A program made the translations under genes and the position numbers. Shown piece by piece: positions 1 through 12,007 of a DNA stretch of 64,000 bases. The stretch is from Saksenaea vasiformis B4078 (taxonomy: Eukaryota; Mucoromycota; Mucoromycetes; Mucorales; Saksenaeaceae), in NCBI GenBank assembly GCA_000697055.1, contig JNDT01002331.1, positions 62,001 through 126,000 on the forward strand, read 5' to 3'. Under the pieces are notes generated by a model. The model searched no databases. It had not been told where the DNA came from and saw only the letters and a list, made by a program, of their open reading frames with translations. Each line of letters starts with the position of its first letter. The first letter of the stretch is position 1.

Positions 1-2640
1 TTACTGCTTTCACCCCTTCGTTTATTCTCTTCTTGCAACAAAACTTTCCGGTAAGCTATATTTCAAACAAAATCGTTTTTTTTTACGTTACTTCAGTTTC
101 CGGAATCACGCGTATCTCGCGTTTTCGACGCGTTTCTATTCATTTCAATAAGGTATGCTTTAGGAATCGTTCGATCATTTATTCTTTTCTAATTAAATCA
201 CATTTCAGATCTCGAAATGCTCTTTCAAGAGTACAGTCTCTATTTACCTGTCGGTCTCTGAACCTTCCACCTTTGATCGAGGGAAGTACCATTCACTTGA
301 TCCTTCCCATTCATTCACATGTCAACTACAGATCGTCACCGACATGACACCATTCGCCTCTGCGTCAGTGTTATGCAAGAACACAAATGCCGATCAATCA
401 GGTACGCTTTTAGTAGTGTTTGTTTCACAAAGTGTAACCCAGTTATTATAGTTTCCCACTCCGGGGCAGGGACCATAAACGGACCTCATGTACGTTGGAG
501 TTACGGCGCAGATCGACCTTCCTTTCGCTTCCGGAATGATCCCCACAGAGATTGGTGCCATAATCCCGCATAGTCTACTGAGTATTCCACGGTCGGCCTT
601 CCTTTTCAAGGGTAAGTTTATCACGTTTATTTTTTTTCTTATTTACTAATTATTTTGAATAGACCTTGCGCTACGGGCTACGGTATGGTGGGTAGATAAC
701 AACCCGCCATACGTGTCCATCCTTTTTTTTTTAGAGACTCAGGGAAGTTAGACTATGCAAATCAAGACCGAGGCTTGACACCATATGCATCGCTGGTCCT
801 TCGATTGGTCGCCGTCCAGTAACTAGTACGCTAGTTGCCGTGCCAAACCTCAAAGTCGTCCCTAAGGATTTCGGTCCTTTTGGCTGATGGGTTTCTGAAG
901 GAGGAGGAAACTTATTAGTAGGTAACTTCTGTTATCTGGCGCATCGTCTTAGGATTTGATGATTCCCGTCCCGGGATGACTCTACATGGTCTTAAGGTGA
1001 TCTTTTTTTTGGGATTTCGCGTGTCCATTGGATCATCGTGCTCCTTTGGGTTGGGTAACGGCTTCCCGGGTTTATTTCTGGATTGGAGCTTCAGCTGACT
1101 GGTTCTCACCTTTATGGAGTTTGCCAACACGCGCGGGCAGGTCATGTTCCCAAGGAGCTATCCTTAAACTACGTGGCAGCGTGCGTTCTTAGGGCAGTTG
1201 GTCTTCGGATTGATTGTTCTTTGGGTTAAGCATCTTGCTTGGCTGGTTATCCCTTTATTGGGCTAGCCTGCGCACGTCTCAAGACTTCGGTCTTGTGGGG
1301 ATGGTAGGTTCCCAGAGATGATTCTTTAAAATACCTCCGTTTTAGCTGGCTTTGCCTTGAAAGTCGGTTAACGTATGTTCCTGTGGGTCCGGTCTACAGG
1401 GTCAGACTGGTTCTAGGCGCTGAATCATCTGGATAGCTTTCACTCCGGTGTGTTGGCCGACATGCGCTTTAGAGCTTGACGTATGATTAGTTGGGTGTAT
1501 GCTCTTCTGGTTGTGCGCTCCTGGTTCAAACTGGTTTGCATGATGTCAGAGATTCATTTCTAAAGTTCGTGCACAACCGCTAGCTCTTGAGGTAAGAGTT
1601 GGCAAACCCCGGCACGGTCCTGATGGCATTTGCCTGTTGGGCTGGACGACGTCCATCTTGGTTCAGTTGGTGTACGGTTCTGGCTCTGTGGGGAGCCATT
1701 CCGGAGGTGGGTTGAATCCCGCCAACGATCAACCCATGTGTTCCCGATGCATCCCATGTCACGGCGATAGGATGATGCCGCCAGATCGAATGAATCGTTT
1801 GGCGAACGAGTTCGGCAAGACGAACAACAAGAAGAACAACAAAACGAGCAATGAGACGAAGAAGCGCGGCGAGCAAGCGTGGCGAATACCGAGGCCAACA
1901 GGTGAGGCGAATAGGGGAGCCAATCAGCGAGACAATCAGTGAGGCCAACAACAAGGCGAGCAAAGAAGCGTAACGGGAAACATGAGTAGCACACCTACCT
2001 GTATCGCTTACAGCACGTACACTTTCTTCGGTAGCCTTTCTGTGAAATATCAGCGTAGTCATAGGAAATAAAGAGTTTTCTCACTCGGTCTTTTTGGTCT
2101 TCGTTTGACGTCGCTACGGCATTTGTGGCGTCGGTGACCCGTTATATTACTTTAGCTTCGGCGAACTGTAAAAAAAAAAAAGGCCGACAGACACGACGAC
2201 GAGCAATAATGTGAACAGGAAGAGAAACGAGAGAAGAAGGGCCTACTGGTGCCAAATCATAAGAAGGAAATCGACAGAAGAGCAAACGGTGGCGGCTAGG
2301 TATCCTACCAATAGGCTAGCGACTTCTGGAGCCAGTCAATCTTCAGCTCGGCATTAATCCGATCTTACGACTACCAATCAATAAAGACGAACGTGGCCGG
2401 TGTATCCGTCCCACCACAGTTTAAAGACGTCGTCTCTCATATCTTTAGTCAATTGATAACCACAGTGTCCGTGTCCGGCGGGTACACTGCCACTCTTAAT
2501 GTAGATCCTGCAAAAATTAGCTTATGATTTGCCCTTGGTAAGGCTGGAGCGGTTGTGCATTCTCGAGCCGAAGGACAGCAGACGTTTGAGTCCTCTATTT
2601 GAGAATGCAAAGAGAATTCGCATAAATTCACATAGTTATC
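1..2640. other. Non-coding or degraded region
   Basis: No gene could be supported here. A short exon-like stretch at about 485-611 on the plus strand reads MYVGVTAQIDLPFASGMIPT and runs into a GT donor, but no partner exon was found. A hairpin of 11 bp with one mismatch lies at 683-693 / 702-712. From about 730 to 1560 the plus strand is rich in G and T and has no long ORF. From about 1800 to 1970 there is a degenerate low-complexity run built on GAGGCGAA/GAGGCCAAC-like units. An old, eroded repeat is one explanation. ORFs of 100-160 codons on both strands around 1560-2062 overlap each other and show no domain. Confidence 0.4.
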
Positions 2641-2800
2641 TTACGATTTCTCCGAAACCCAATTCAAAAAGAAGGGCGTAATTACATTGCCCATTTCATC
2701 ATGTACTTGTTTTTCGGTAACGGAAATCATTGTCCATGAGTGTATCCATTGATTTATTGGCCATATACGACATAGACAAGAAGGCCTACCGTATAGCGTA

Positions 2801-3424
2801 CTAGTAGTTGAGACCATAGCGGCCGTCGAGTTCACCCGAACTCAACTTGACCGGAATATGAATATCGTAGTGTTGCTCCTCGTTGGCCCAGACGCTAGGA
2901 CCGCATCCGTAACTAATCTTGTCAACTTTACCGGTTGCAAATTTGTAGTGAGGATTGAACCACATATAACGGCATCCAGGACCGTGGAAAGGAAGTGTAT
3001 AGGTGACACCGTTGGCAACACTCTCGGACCACGAGAAACCAAAGTTCACCGAAGGCGCAATCCCGTTCTTGAAACCGTTAAAACCAATGTTAAACCCTGA
3101 GCTGACCGTCCAGGTCTTGGTGATGGTAGTCGCCTTGCTAAGAGAGCATGTTTCTCCACTGTCGCAACAAAGATCATCGCTGCACTTTTCGCCGCCTGAC
3201 CAATAATCGCCGGTGGACTCGATAGTCTTGACCTTCCAGTGCCACGTAGGGATACAGGTACCGCATCCAGGGCAGATGCGCTCAGTGGTATTATTATTGT
3301 GCCATGCCTCTGGATGAAGCTTGATATCCAGTTGGGTCACATTTGTCTTGCCGACGTACGTCTTGTAGTCGATCGCACAGACAACCTGGAGAACAAAAAA
3401 GAGGGCAGCAAGTGTGTAGAGCAT
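2801..3424 (-). CDS. Secreted cysteine-rich protein, unknown function
   Basis: A single-exon gene of 207 residues. The N-terminus (MLYTLAALFFVLQVVCA) is a classic signal peptide, with cleavage likely after Ala17, so the product is probably secreted. The first third of the mature protein has two N-glycosylation sequons (NVT, NNTT) and a cysteine-rich segment starting CPGCGTC and ending near GETC. The second half is cysteine-poor and reads like alternating beta strands rich in Ser, Thr, Gly and aromatics (TWTVSSGFNIGF, SVNFGFSWSESV), closing with two more cysteines (HGPGC, YGCG). This beta-rich half resembles secreted fungal proteins of unknown role, and more loosely the strand-rich modules of aerolysin-like proteins. 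That comparison is an impression only. A TATA box sits upstream. Intact, with no frameshift. Confidence 0.75.
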   Translation of the reverse strand: MLYTLAALFFVLQVVCAIDYKTYVGKTNVTQLDIKLHPEAWHNNNTTERICPGCGTCIPTWHWKVKTIESTGDYWSGGEKCSDDLCCDSGETCSLSKATTITKTWTVSSGFNIGFNGFKNGIAPSVNFGFSWSESVANGVTYTLPFHGPGCRYMWFNPHYKFATGKVDKISYGCGPSVWANEEQHYDIHIPVKLSSGELDGRYGLNY

Positions 3425-3465
3425 GTTGCTGTCTGCTGAACTGGATCACCGCTTCAATTCTTCGA

Positions 3466-3474
3466 TTTTATATA
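3466..3474 (-). promoter_or_regulatory. TATA box of the secreted-protein gene
   Basis: Read on the minus strand this is TATATAAAA, about 42-50 bp upstream of the ATG at 3424. The spacing fits a core promoter with a short 5' leader. Confidence 0.5.
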
Positions 3475-3479
3475 TGTTG

Positions 3480-5175
3480 TTTGAAAGCCAGTCTGCACAC
3501 ACGATTCCAAATTCAAATGAAATCGAAAAGTATCGTCGCGTACCTTGTGTTCATCTGTTTCGATAGCTATGGGATCTGAAGTGAAACAGACTTGTCACAC
3601 GTTTAATTAAAACGTTGGGAAACCAAAGGATAATACCGCGCTGATGGTTACTCACACAATCTCCAGGCGATACATATCCCTTGGGTGATACGTGTACGGG
3701 CACTGAGCGCTCGGAAAAGCGCTGAGCCACGGAGAAGGTTACAGAGCTCGTCAAACCATAGCACATAACTTCATTTAGCCTGAAGTACACGTTTTCGTGT
3801 TTTCATTAAATGCGTACAACTGTTCCAGCAAGGTAGAGCAAACCATTAGCAAAGTAACTAGCTATCTTCTGGAAGGCATCCAGAAACAACGCACCTTCCC
3901 CGTCAGGAGAAGGGAAATACGATTGCGCATTCTTTTGACTGCCAGAATCAACTGAATGAACAGGCTCACATTCATATTTAGGTATTACTTTCTCTAACTA
4001 GACCGAGTCTTTGGTCTAGCCTTAATACATGGCACTTATGCTGCGTAATTTAATTCTCACAAGCTGATATCAATAGGAGCTGTGCATACATCTAGTGTAT
4101 GTTTTCAGGAACATCGTTCCAGGTCTTTGTCAGCACTTCGTATCCGTCCTCCGGTAGGCTCCATGCGGATAATCGTAGACTACTCAACTGGGAACGCTAT
4201 TGTTAAATGTTCTTGCCCACAAGTTGGCACAGAACGCCAAGAGATTAGTGCGTACTGCATTACATCCATCTGCCAATCTATAACTCGTCCCGTTGTCCCT
4301 GATCACACCCATGTCATAGGTACGCAACGTCACACGTAGCAAATCCACGCGTGGATACAACGCCAACCACTAGCTGAGAATATTGAAAGAATCGTATCAT
4401 TGTAGTCTTGCGTTTGCGTTATGATGTTCCACAACATAGGTGAAATACACATTAAAACATGCCAACAGGTAAGCAATCGATACATTTGTGGGTCCATAGT
4501 GATGACCAGACGCTTTTCCCTTTTTTCTCGTAACTTTTTAGGGAATGGCATGTTATTTGCTTCACATTGTGCTAGAATTTTATGGCTAGCTATGGCTGTC
4601 AGAGAAAACTTCGTGCAATAATTGCATTCTGTCAGCAATTCGAGAGCAACAACTTTTGGCACTTCGAATCACTCAATGTGAATGGTTATACACAATCCAG
4701 TAATTACGACGGCTAAAATTAATTGCATCACACTTTGTGTAGCCATGTCGTGGATGATAGGAAGGACCGACACTTTTGGCGACACAAATCGGATCGGTCA
4801 TCTGTGTTTTTGGCAGAATCTTGTGGAACAGCAATATGAACCCCAAGCCTTACGGAATCATAACTCAAAATGATGAGAAGTGAAACATCAAATTTCTTGA
4901 TCCAGGGACGTGTGCTTGTGAAATCTAACTTTTGTGGTTGGGCAGTGTCATTTTGCAATACCTTGTCACCCACAAAGAAGAGTAACAGTGTGTAACCAAA
5001 AAAAGTTTCGTCGTTTATTCTATTTCGGCAAAGTTAAGAGTAGCTTTACACAAAATAGGTAAATTCTTCTGATTTATCAAATCGGGATAGTTTCTGAATT
5101 TGAACATTTCTGGTCAACAAAGGTATGGAAAGTGTTTACTTCTTTTTTCTTAGAAAAGATAAAAAAAATTAAGGC
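3480..5175. other. Intergenic, no supported gene
   Basis: Short minus-strand ORFs at 4330-4662 and 4728-4973 have plausible amino-acid composition, but no domain or convincing splice partner was seen. They could be exons of a diverged gene ending with the ORF at 5176-5490, or chance. Confidence 0.3.
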
Positions 5176-5490
5176 TCATGGACGCAAACGGTAAACAAGG
5201 AGTAGAGAGCAGGCCAAAATAACCAACCACAATGAAAGGCATGGACTCGGGAAGGTGGCCGAGTTTGCGTCATATACACAACCTGCAGGAACACCGTGGT
5301 AAGAGTAGCAAATAGAATTGAACCGAGAGCAAGATGAGGTCTCTACATCGTATGAGCCATTGTTAAACGGAAAATCTGGTATTGGAGACGTAAGATTTGT
5401 GCACGTAGGGTGTAGCATGTTTTTGGTGAATGCCAAGGAAGAGTTGGTTGAAAAATCAGTAACGACAGGGACACGGATAAAGCTTTCCAT
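5176..5490 (-). CDS. Hypothetical protein with C-terminal membrane anchor
   Basis: A 104-residue ORF, possibly the last exon of a longer gene. It is rich in Ser, Asn and Pro and carries several cysteines in its middle (SCSRFNSICYSYHG, VPAGCVYD). It ends in a strongly hydrophobic helix (LWLVILACSLLLVY) followed by a short basic tail, RLRP. This layout suits a secreted or surface protein held by a C-terminal helix. No signal peptide is visible at the listed Met, so the true start is probably in an upstream exon that was not found. Not recognised. Confidence 0.35.
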   Translation of the reverse strand: MESFIRVPVVTDFSTNSSLAFTKNMLHPTCTNLTSPIPDFPFNNGSYDVETSSCSRFNSICYSYHGVPAGCVYDANSATFPSPCLSLWLVILACSLLLVYRLRP

Positions 5491-6312
5491 ATATATGTTT
5501 TGGCGACACGGGTATCACAAGATACCATTATAACTCACAAAAATCGCAGGTGAACCATTCAGCTGTCGGATTTATCCTACAATTCCGCGCTGCCGTGGAC
5601 TGGTTGGCGTTGGCTCGAAATAAGCTTTACATCGAATGCGGCCTCTTTGCATGCCGTACGCTTGCATTTTGCTTGCGTGGGAAGCAGACCTCTATGCGTC
5701 AATTTGTAGTGGATTTCGCTGATGTGCTATTGGAGCCTCTTCTGATTTATTGTTTCAGACCCCAGCTGCAGTATTTGCACTAGATAACCAGGTATGATGG
5801 ATACTTAAAGGGGACATATTTTTTTTCCTTGGTTGATTATTCTTTAACAACCCCTGCTATGTATATTGGATGAAATGCTCATCCAGGATTACTCATGTCC
5901 TTTTGTCCGTTATTTAGCCTGCAAGATTTTTGTCGCACCAGTGTTATTCTGCAACAGGCAGCCAGACAGTGTATCACTTCAAGTTCTCTACAGTGCATAG
6001 CACTCCTCTTTCACTGGTGACGGCCATCGACGTTATTAGCCTTCGGGATAAGTAAAATGATATCCAGGTTTCGTTCCATTTAGTAACTATGAATGTATAT
6101 TTATGCTACTCTGTGCGAATCGGTTATTCCTAGGAAGTCCAAGTTGACGTTAGCAGAGTATGAATTGTTGCCAGTTTACGTACTAATGATAGCATATCCA
6201 ATCCTTCGTTAAACCAAATTTGACATACCACGGACACAGTTGTAAGAATATTTAGTACAAGAATAACCTCAATACAAGGGTACTTTTTAGGGGAAAAAAT
6301 TTGGTGGGAACT

Positions 6313-6409
6313 ACAAGATTTTTCCCACTTTGTACCTATTTGAAATTGTTCGGTGTTACTTCAGATAAACTCTGCGTTTTGAAGCACGTATTTTTACGTT
6401 CATCGGATG
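6313..6409 (+). repeat. Upstream block shared with 30864-30959
   Basis: Begins ACAAGATTTTTCC and ends TTTTTACGTTCATCGGATG. The same order of words occurs at 30864-30959 in the same orientation. The best-conserved part is TCTGCGTTTTGAAGCACGTA followed by TTTTTACG. Both blocks lie a few hundred bp 5' of a copy of the dispersed family described at 6840 and 31170, so they look like parts of one duplicated unit. Confidence 0.6.
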
Positions 6410-6494
6410 CCATGATTTGCGTGTCATACTCTTGCGTGTTACGTTTGAATCATTGATAGCTTCCCATTATCTAAGGCAGAGACAGGAATTCATT

Positions 6495-6810
6495 GTCTCG
6501 TGCAAACGACGTGATAAAGATACGACTCGGTTACCCGTGTTAAAGATAGGGTATCATTGTCTCATGCAAAGGATTAATTAGTGATCGGGTTCTTGTTATT
6601 TCATGCAAAGGGTGTGCGAAAGATACGTTGTTTTTTATCTCACGCAAAAGGTGTGGTCAGTGGTAAGGTCCTATCGTCTCATGCAAAGGGTGAATCAGTG
6701 ATCGAGTTCCCTTGACTCGTACAAACGGCGTCTCAGAAGCAGGATTTTGTAATCTCATGCAAAAGATGTGTTGAAGATAGGTTCCTTTTATCTCACAAAA
6801 AAAGGATGTT
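6495..6810. repeat. Degenerate tandem array around TCTCATGCAAAGGGTG
   Basis: At least six imperfect units of roughly 40-50 bp. Each contains a core like TCTCATGCAAAGGGTG, followed by variations of GTGAAAGATAGG. The cores are near 6497, 6560, 6600, 6640, 6678 and 6755. Spacing varies and units have drifted. The array lies between the shared upstream block and copy A of the dispersed family. Confidence 0.6.
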
Positions 6811-6839
6811 ACAGATAACGGAAAGTGATGCATATTTAA

Positions 6840-6885
6840 ACTTTCTTTGGCTCTGTTCTTCTTAACATCCCCGGTACGGTTGTCG
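6840..6885 (+). repeat. Dispersed family copy A (5' part only)
   Basis: CTTTGGCTCTGTTCTTCTTA followed by ACATCCCCGGTACGG matches the first-exon sequence and donor site of copies B (minus strand, about 22345-22040) and D (about 31170-31440). After the donor the similarity stops, so this copy is truncated or its 3' part has diverged. Confidence 0.55.
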
Positions 6886-7463
6886 CCCACGTCTTTGGGG
6901 TTGTTTGACACTCTCACTCCGATCTTTCTGCCGCCGGCCATACTTACTTCCGACTACAAGTCTTCGATAAATAAAGGACATCGGTTGGAAAGTACAACAC
7001 AAACCTTTCAAGATTCGATATTCCGAGAGTTTTCGAGGCTAGTTTGCGCCTGCAAACATGGGTAACTCTTTTACGCAGTCCAATGTCAGCCGATTCTTTC
7101 TCTCTTTTTCTTGGCAATATAGCTCTTGATTATCGTGCGTGTTAATAGCGAGTATAAAAAAGGACCATATTAATGAATGTATTGCGAAACAGGTGCTATC
7201 CATGAGAATTAGAGTGTTGGGATAAGAGAGAACAATAAAGAAAACAATAAAAAAAAAGGAGAGACTTGCTGAAATGATTGCGGCACTCTTTCCTAAATGA
7301 CAACAGTTTGGTAGCTGTCATATCATCAACTTCAGTACAGCATCGGAACTTGTGTCCACCCCGTTCCGTAAAAGTTAGGGACACGATTTTTGCAGCCAGC
7401 CCAAAGTCACACGCAAAAACCTGTACGCGCGAAAAAAAGAGGTAGTCTCATGTTCCAGTGATC

Positions 7464-9705
7464 ATGGTCCCGATAGCAAGATGTGCTAGTCCTTTAGTGA
7501 CGCTCTACTTATTCACCTTGGCATTAGCTACATTGTTTCAATCGACCATTCTGCATATTGGTAAAGAAAAAATAACAGTCTTTCAAAGGAAAGAATTTAA
7601 CTCTCGCCCATGTGTCAGCTTTCTTTTCATGGCATACCCTTGCCTTTTCTCTGATCCTCTTCGCGTCTACTGTGCCCTTATTCTTTTTGAGGTTACGCGA
7701 TAGCTCAGGTACGCTGATAATCGCAGTAATTACTCCATTTAATTCAGAAACAGTATGGAACAAGGTGCAACCTAGCGACATGACGGAATTCATAGCTCAG
7801 GTTATGCTACGTGATAACTGGGCATCCGTGGGCATGTACATTCTTTCAAGCCTTGTTGTTGTTCGTTGCTACTTCGCCTACTACACCCCAACGCATTATA
7901 CCGACAGTCTCTTCATGTATCCGCATGGGTAAACATCGCGACAGCAGCAGCAATTGTTCTACGATCCTTACAAAGCTGTGATAGACAACGTTTGGGAGCA
8001 AGACAATTGAACCTGGAAAATATCTTTATTTCTTTCTTTGCTGTTGTCCTTGGTGCCTCATTTGCAATCAAGCGCATTGTTGAACGAAGATCGATCGTGC
8101 AAGTCCCAGCGGTCAAGGTAAATCATTCATACCATATTCGTCCACCAGAAATTAACAATGTCGTAGCAACCCGTGCTTACCGAGCTGAAAACTAACGTTG
8201 CAACACTGTCATACAATTCATTTAAGTGGGCTCTTCACGTATTCAAGTATACATATTTGGCATTCATCTTTTTCCACGGAACGATTTACTATGGCATTGC
8301 GAATTTGTTTGGTGCCTATACTAAGTAAGCAAGGAATACGCTATTGATGGATTCTCATGATGCTCTTAGGATCCTCATTTCGCCTGTGATTGGCTTCCGA
8401 TGGGTGGATCTGTATTTGTTTATTCGTTTGATCATGGCTGGCTGCTTGGCTACTTTTTGCTGGGAGATCATGGACCGTATCTTCGACGTTTTTTTCACGA
8501 TGGTAATTTTTTATTCTAATGACTGAAAGATCCAACTAACCTTTATCATGACAGTCGTACCCTCTTTCTGATCCCAAAGCAAACTACTATGACCATCTCG
8601 TACAGGGACTTCGTACGGGTGATAATGCAATGATCCAGGTAAGCTGTCTGCGTTTGTCTGGGAGGCAGATGTTGACAGTTCATCCAGGCATCCGCCTTCT
8701 GTGAACTTGCACAATTGGCAAGCAAGACTTCGGATAGACGTATCTCTTTGTTCAATCAGACTGCCAAGGATATGACGGATTCGGCTTGGTCACAGATTTC
8801 AAAGGAATGTTTACAGGTGATCCAAGCGCTTCGAAATATCATGGAAAACGAATATAGCACTGCAAAGAAACGTAGGGACGAGATCATCTTCCTTATAGAT
8901 AGCGCTGACTGGTTTAATAGCTGCCGAACCAATCGTTACACCAAGACCCGTTGCTCCTCCGGCAGTTAATCGTATTGAACTCGTGGATGCCGATGTGTTC
9001 GCTACGCCTAAGACAGACGTTTCTTACTTGGATGATCGAACCGGTTCTTTGTTCACCAATGTGACCACGTTGGCAGAGACGCCTGATTTGTCACCATCGC
9101 CAATCGACTTCGTTACCGAAAAGGTCACGAAGCAATTATCATCTCCTCGAGTCGTGAAGTTTTTGAAAAGAGTAGAAGTAAAAGCCCAAAAATGGCACTG
9201 GATCAAAGAATTATATGAAGAAACGAGAGTGCGAAGAGTAAGGTCGGTATTCTGCAATCTTCCTGTGCTTCTATGGGCGATACAAGGTATAATCCCTGGT
9301 TTACGATCAATCATTCATATTCTCTTTGTTGTAGCTCTTGGTTCTCTTACTGCAGCTTCACTGAAAGAAGATCCCTATGGTTATGTTCAGCGTGATATCG
9401 GTCATGTATTGGATACGTTCTTGGGATGTTTGACTGAAATCCAAGCGTACCTAAAGACACCCCCAGAGCAGTACAGAAAGCTTGTGTCTGGATTTCATGG
9501 AAAGGCTATATTAAACGAACCTGAAGCTGTGATCATGGGTAGGTTCAATCAGTACTAGCTGCAGCCATATTAAATTGTTGTATTATTAGCGTTACGAGAA
9601 GCGGTATACCAGATCAGAGTCGCCTTTAAAGATCATTTGGATGGCGTTGCTGTTAAGAAACAGTACCAGCAGACTTGGCAGCGATTTATCGCTTACGAAG
9701 AATAG
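7464..9705 (+). CDS. NDC1: Nucleoporin NDC1 (transmembrane ring)
   Basis: A ten-exon gene of about 600 residues. NDC1 anchors the nuclear pore complex, and in fungi the spindle pole body, in the nuclear envelope. The N-terminal half has several hydrophobic spans (around LVTLYLFTLALATLF, FFSWHTLAFSLILFASTV, YLAFIFFHGTIYYGIANL, LFIRLIMAGCLATFCWEI), consistent with the family's six helices. The soluble half has the family signature: a stretch like NYYDHLVQGLRTGDN, then AFCELAQLAS with RRISLFNQ. Inferred introns: 7561-7618, 7709-7747, 7929-7975, 8118-8166, 8325-8369, 8503-8554, 8639-8687, 8872-8920 and 9539-9589. The 39-nt second intron is a multiple of three and open, so it may be retained. The start is the ATG at 7464; the frame is closed just upstream. 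Confidence 0.85.
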
Positions 9706-9905
9706 ATAAGGAGGATAACGACGGAGCTATGGTAATTCAACTCCAAATACACAATCGCATAGTCAAAGTTACAGCATGACGGCACTATTATTCTTCATAC
9801 ACTTTGGAACACGTTTAGTGTTCGCAGACACCTTTATATTTCTGCAAACATGTAGTATTATATTGTGAATCACGTACGAGGATATTTACAAACAAAAAAT
9901 TCATT

Positions 9906-10124
9906 CTAGCAATCTTCAAAGACAAAAAAATGGCCATAAGCATTGTGTTGATCTATTACCGTGACAACCAACACTGGTCCCTTACGGCCAGTGAACTTTC
10001 CACACGATCTTTTTTGTCGTTGCGCCCATGATGTTGACAGGGTGCGCATCATTTGCGTCACTGTACTCATGATCTTGTGGCCAGAGATCTTGTATTGACC
10101 GTTCCATTGTGCTTGTATCAACAT
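9906..10124 (-). CDS. Small hypothetical ORF
   Basis: A 72-codon ORF between NDC1 and SEC12 on the opposite strand (starts MLIQAQWNGQYKISG, ends GHFFVFEDC). It has no recognised domain. A GTAAGG...AATAG segment inside could also be a 36-nt intron, which would change the C-terminus. It may be chance; it overlaps the 3' flanks of its neighbours. Confidence 0.25.
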   Translation of the reverse strand: MLIQAQWNGQYKISGHKIMSTVTQMMRTLSTSWAQRQKRSCGKFTGRKGPVLVVTVIDQHNAYGHFFVFEDC

Positions 10125-10301
10125 TGTAATTATCTATCTCTACTGATCCGAAGAAATCATTGATTTAAAGTTTACTGCCACTTGACAACAGTCGTATCGT
10201 GTTACGAGGGAGGAACTTGAAATTTAGAAGGTTTGCCTGCACAATCGCGTCTTTCTGCTCCCTTCTGCCTTTTTTTTTTTAAAGAAGCAAGCATTTGGAC
10301 T

Positions 10302-11966
10302 ATGCCAACTACTTGTCCTACATTTTCTGCATCTGTCGGCATTCCAGTATTCGGACTTGCATTCATCAGTTCCGATCAACTTATCTTAGGTGGTGGAGGT
10401 GGTGCAGGCCGATCGGGCGTGAAGAACAGATTGGTTAGTGATGTGTGAGCATTCATCCAAAGTGTAACACGTCAGGACGATGCCAGATTTCCTACAAAGT
10501 GGACGTACGTCGAAAAGATCTAGAAGAAGAAGCCATCTTTGAGGTCTCTGCCGACGAAGATGCACCCATGTGCCTCGACGTGCATCTAAAGGTAGAAAAA
10601 CCGAATAACATGAATTGCATACTGACCGCGGTGGTTACAAGGACCGCACGCTTATTGCAGGGATTAATGCATCTCAGAAATTGATTGAAGAAGGTAAAAA
10701 CAAAAACTGTCGGTTGTTCAGCGTCAAGGAGAGCGAGTGAGTTCCTTTTGCATCGTGACGTAAGGGTATTGAAGTTTTCCCGCAGGATTTGTGTCGATCA
10801 ATCAATATCCACGATGCAAAGCAAAAATGTCGAAGACTATCAGGTAGGAGAAACGGTCGTTTCCTTTTATGCTAAACCCTCTGGCGGGTTAGAAAGCTGT
10901 GCGGTTTAGTTACGATGGAAAAATGGTGGCTACTGGTGCCACAGATGGCCAAGCGCATGTGTACCGGTATCCTGGTGTCGAACCTGTTGCATCTACAGAT
11001 CTACAGGACGAGATCCTAGATGTTGATATCAATCTGGAAAATGACAAGCTGACCTGCGTCCTTCGCGATTCACTAAAACTAGTTACGCTAAGAGGCAAAA
11101 ACACTGGCCAGGTGATCCAGACGGTGCCAGCATCCACTTTGCACAAAAATCTAGGACTGCAATTCCGTTATTTCCGGTATGTCTTATGTTGAGTTCGCAT
11201 GGCAGGTTATCAACGGCTGCATGGTCTAGATACGGCCGAGGATTTTCAAAGGAAGCAGCCATGGCTGTGGCAAATAGTAAAAAATCAACTGGCTACCTTT
11301 GTCTTTTCGATGCATACACGCTCGAACTGGCAAAGGTAGTACAAGTGAGCAAAAAGCCCATCACTAGTTTTTGTATCAGGTAAGAGAAGGAAAAAAGAAG
11401 GAAAAGAAAGACTAACGCATGATACAGTCATGATGGATACGTGATTGCCTTCGGATCGGCAGACTTTACTGTAACCTTAATGGATCTATCGACGATGAAG
11501 GTAAATTCACTAAATCTATCACACTTTTCCTGTTGTTCATCGTGCTTTCTCTTCCAGGTCCTTACCCAGGTCAAAAATGCCCATGGGTTTTCCATCACCA
11601 GCATCGCTATTAGTCCCGACCGTCGATTATTAGCAACCGGTTCCGCCGACAACACTTGCCGTATTGTTGTCTTGCCAGAACAGTTCCCTCTATGTAAATA
11701 TATAAGGTTCGACGGCGGACTCTCGACTGACATGTTGCACTGTAGCTACTATCAACCCATTATATACATTACTACTGGCTCTCTTCATCGCTGCGATTGT
11801 GCTATGGCTGACCACCATCTACAGCAGCGGTCCTGCTCCACCGAATCTGTTTGGATTGAGATTGGTTAGCGACGTAATGCCCACAGCAACATTGCAACCA
11901 TCTATCGCAGAGACATTGGCGACTGCCCAGTCGACAATGACAACAACAGCCAAGGCCGAACTGTAA
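10302..11966 (+). CDS. SEC12: SEC12-like guanine nucleotide exchange factor for Sar1
   Basis: A nine-exon gene of 417 residues. SEC12 (PREB in animals) is an ER membrane protein that loads Sar1 with GTP and so starts COPII coat assembly. The diagnostic N-terminal loop is present: LILGGGGGAGRSGVKNRL, the K-loop-type GGGGG(A)..G.KN motif of the family. It is followed by WD-type blades (KAVRFSYDGKMVATGATDGQ, ITSIAISPDRRLLATGSADN). A single C-terminal helix (YTLLLALFIAAIVLWLTTIY) forms the membrane anchor, and a short Thr-rich lumenal tail follows. Inferred introns: 10434-10486, 10592-10641, 10737-10785, 10844-10892, 11177-11229, 11380-11427, 11501-11557 and 11694-11745. All exons join in frame. 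It lies tandem to NDC1, about 600 bp downstream. Confidence 0.88.
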
Positions 11967-12007
11967 TAGACACGAAAAGAAGCGTGTGCGTGTATGTTGC
12001 ATTTTAT

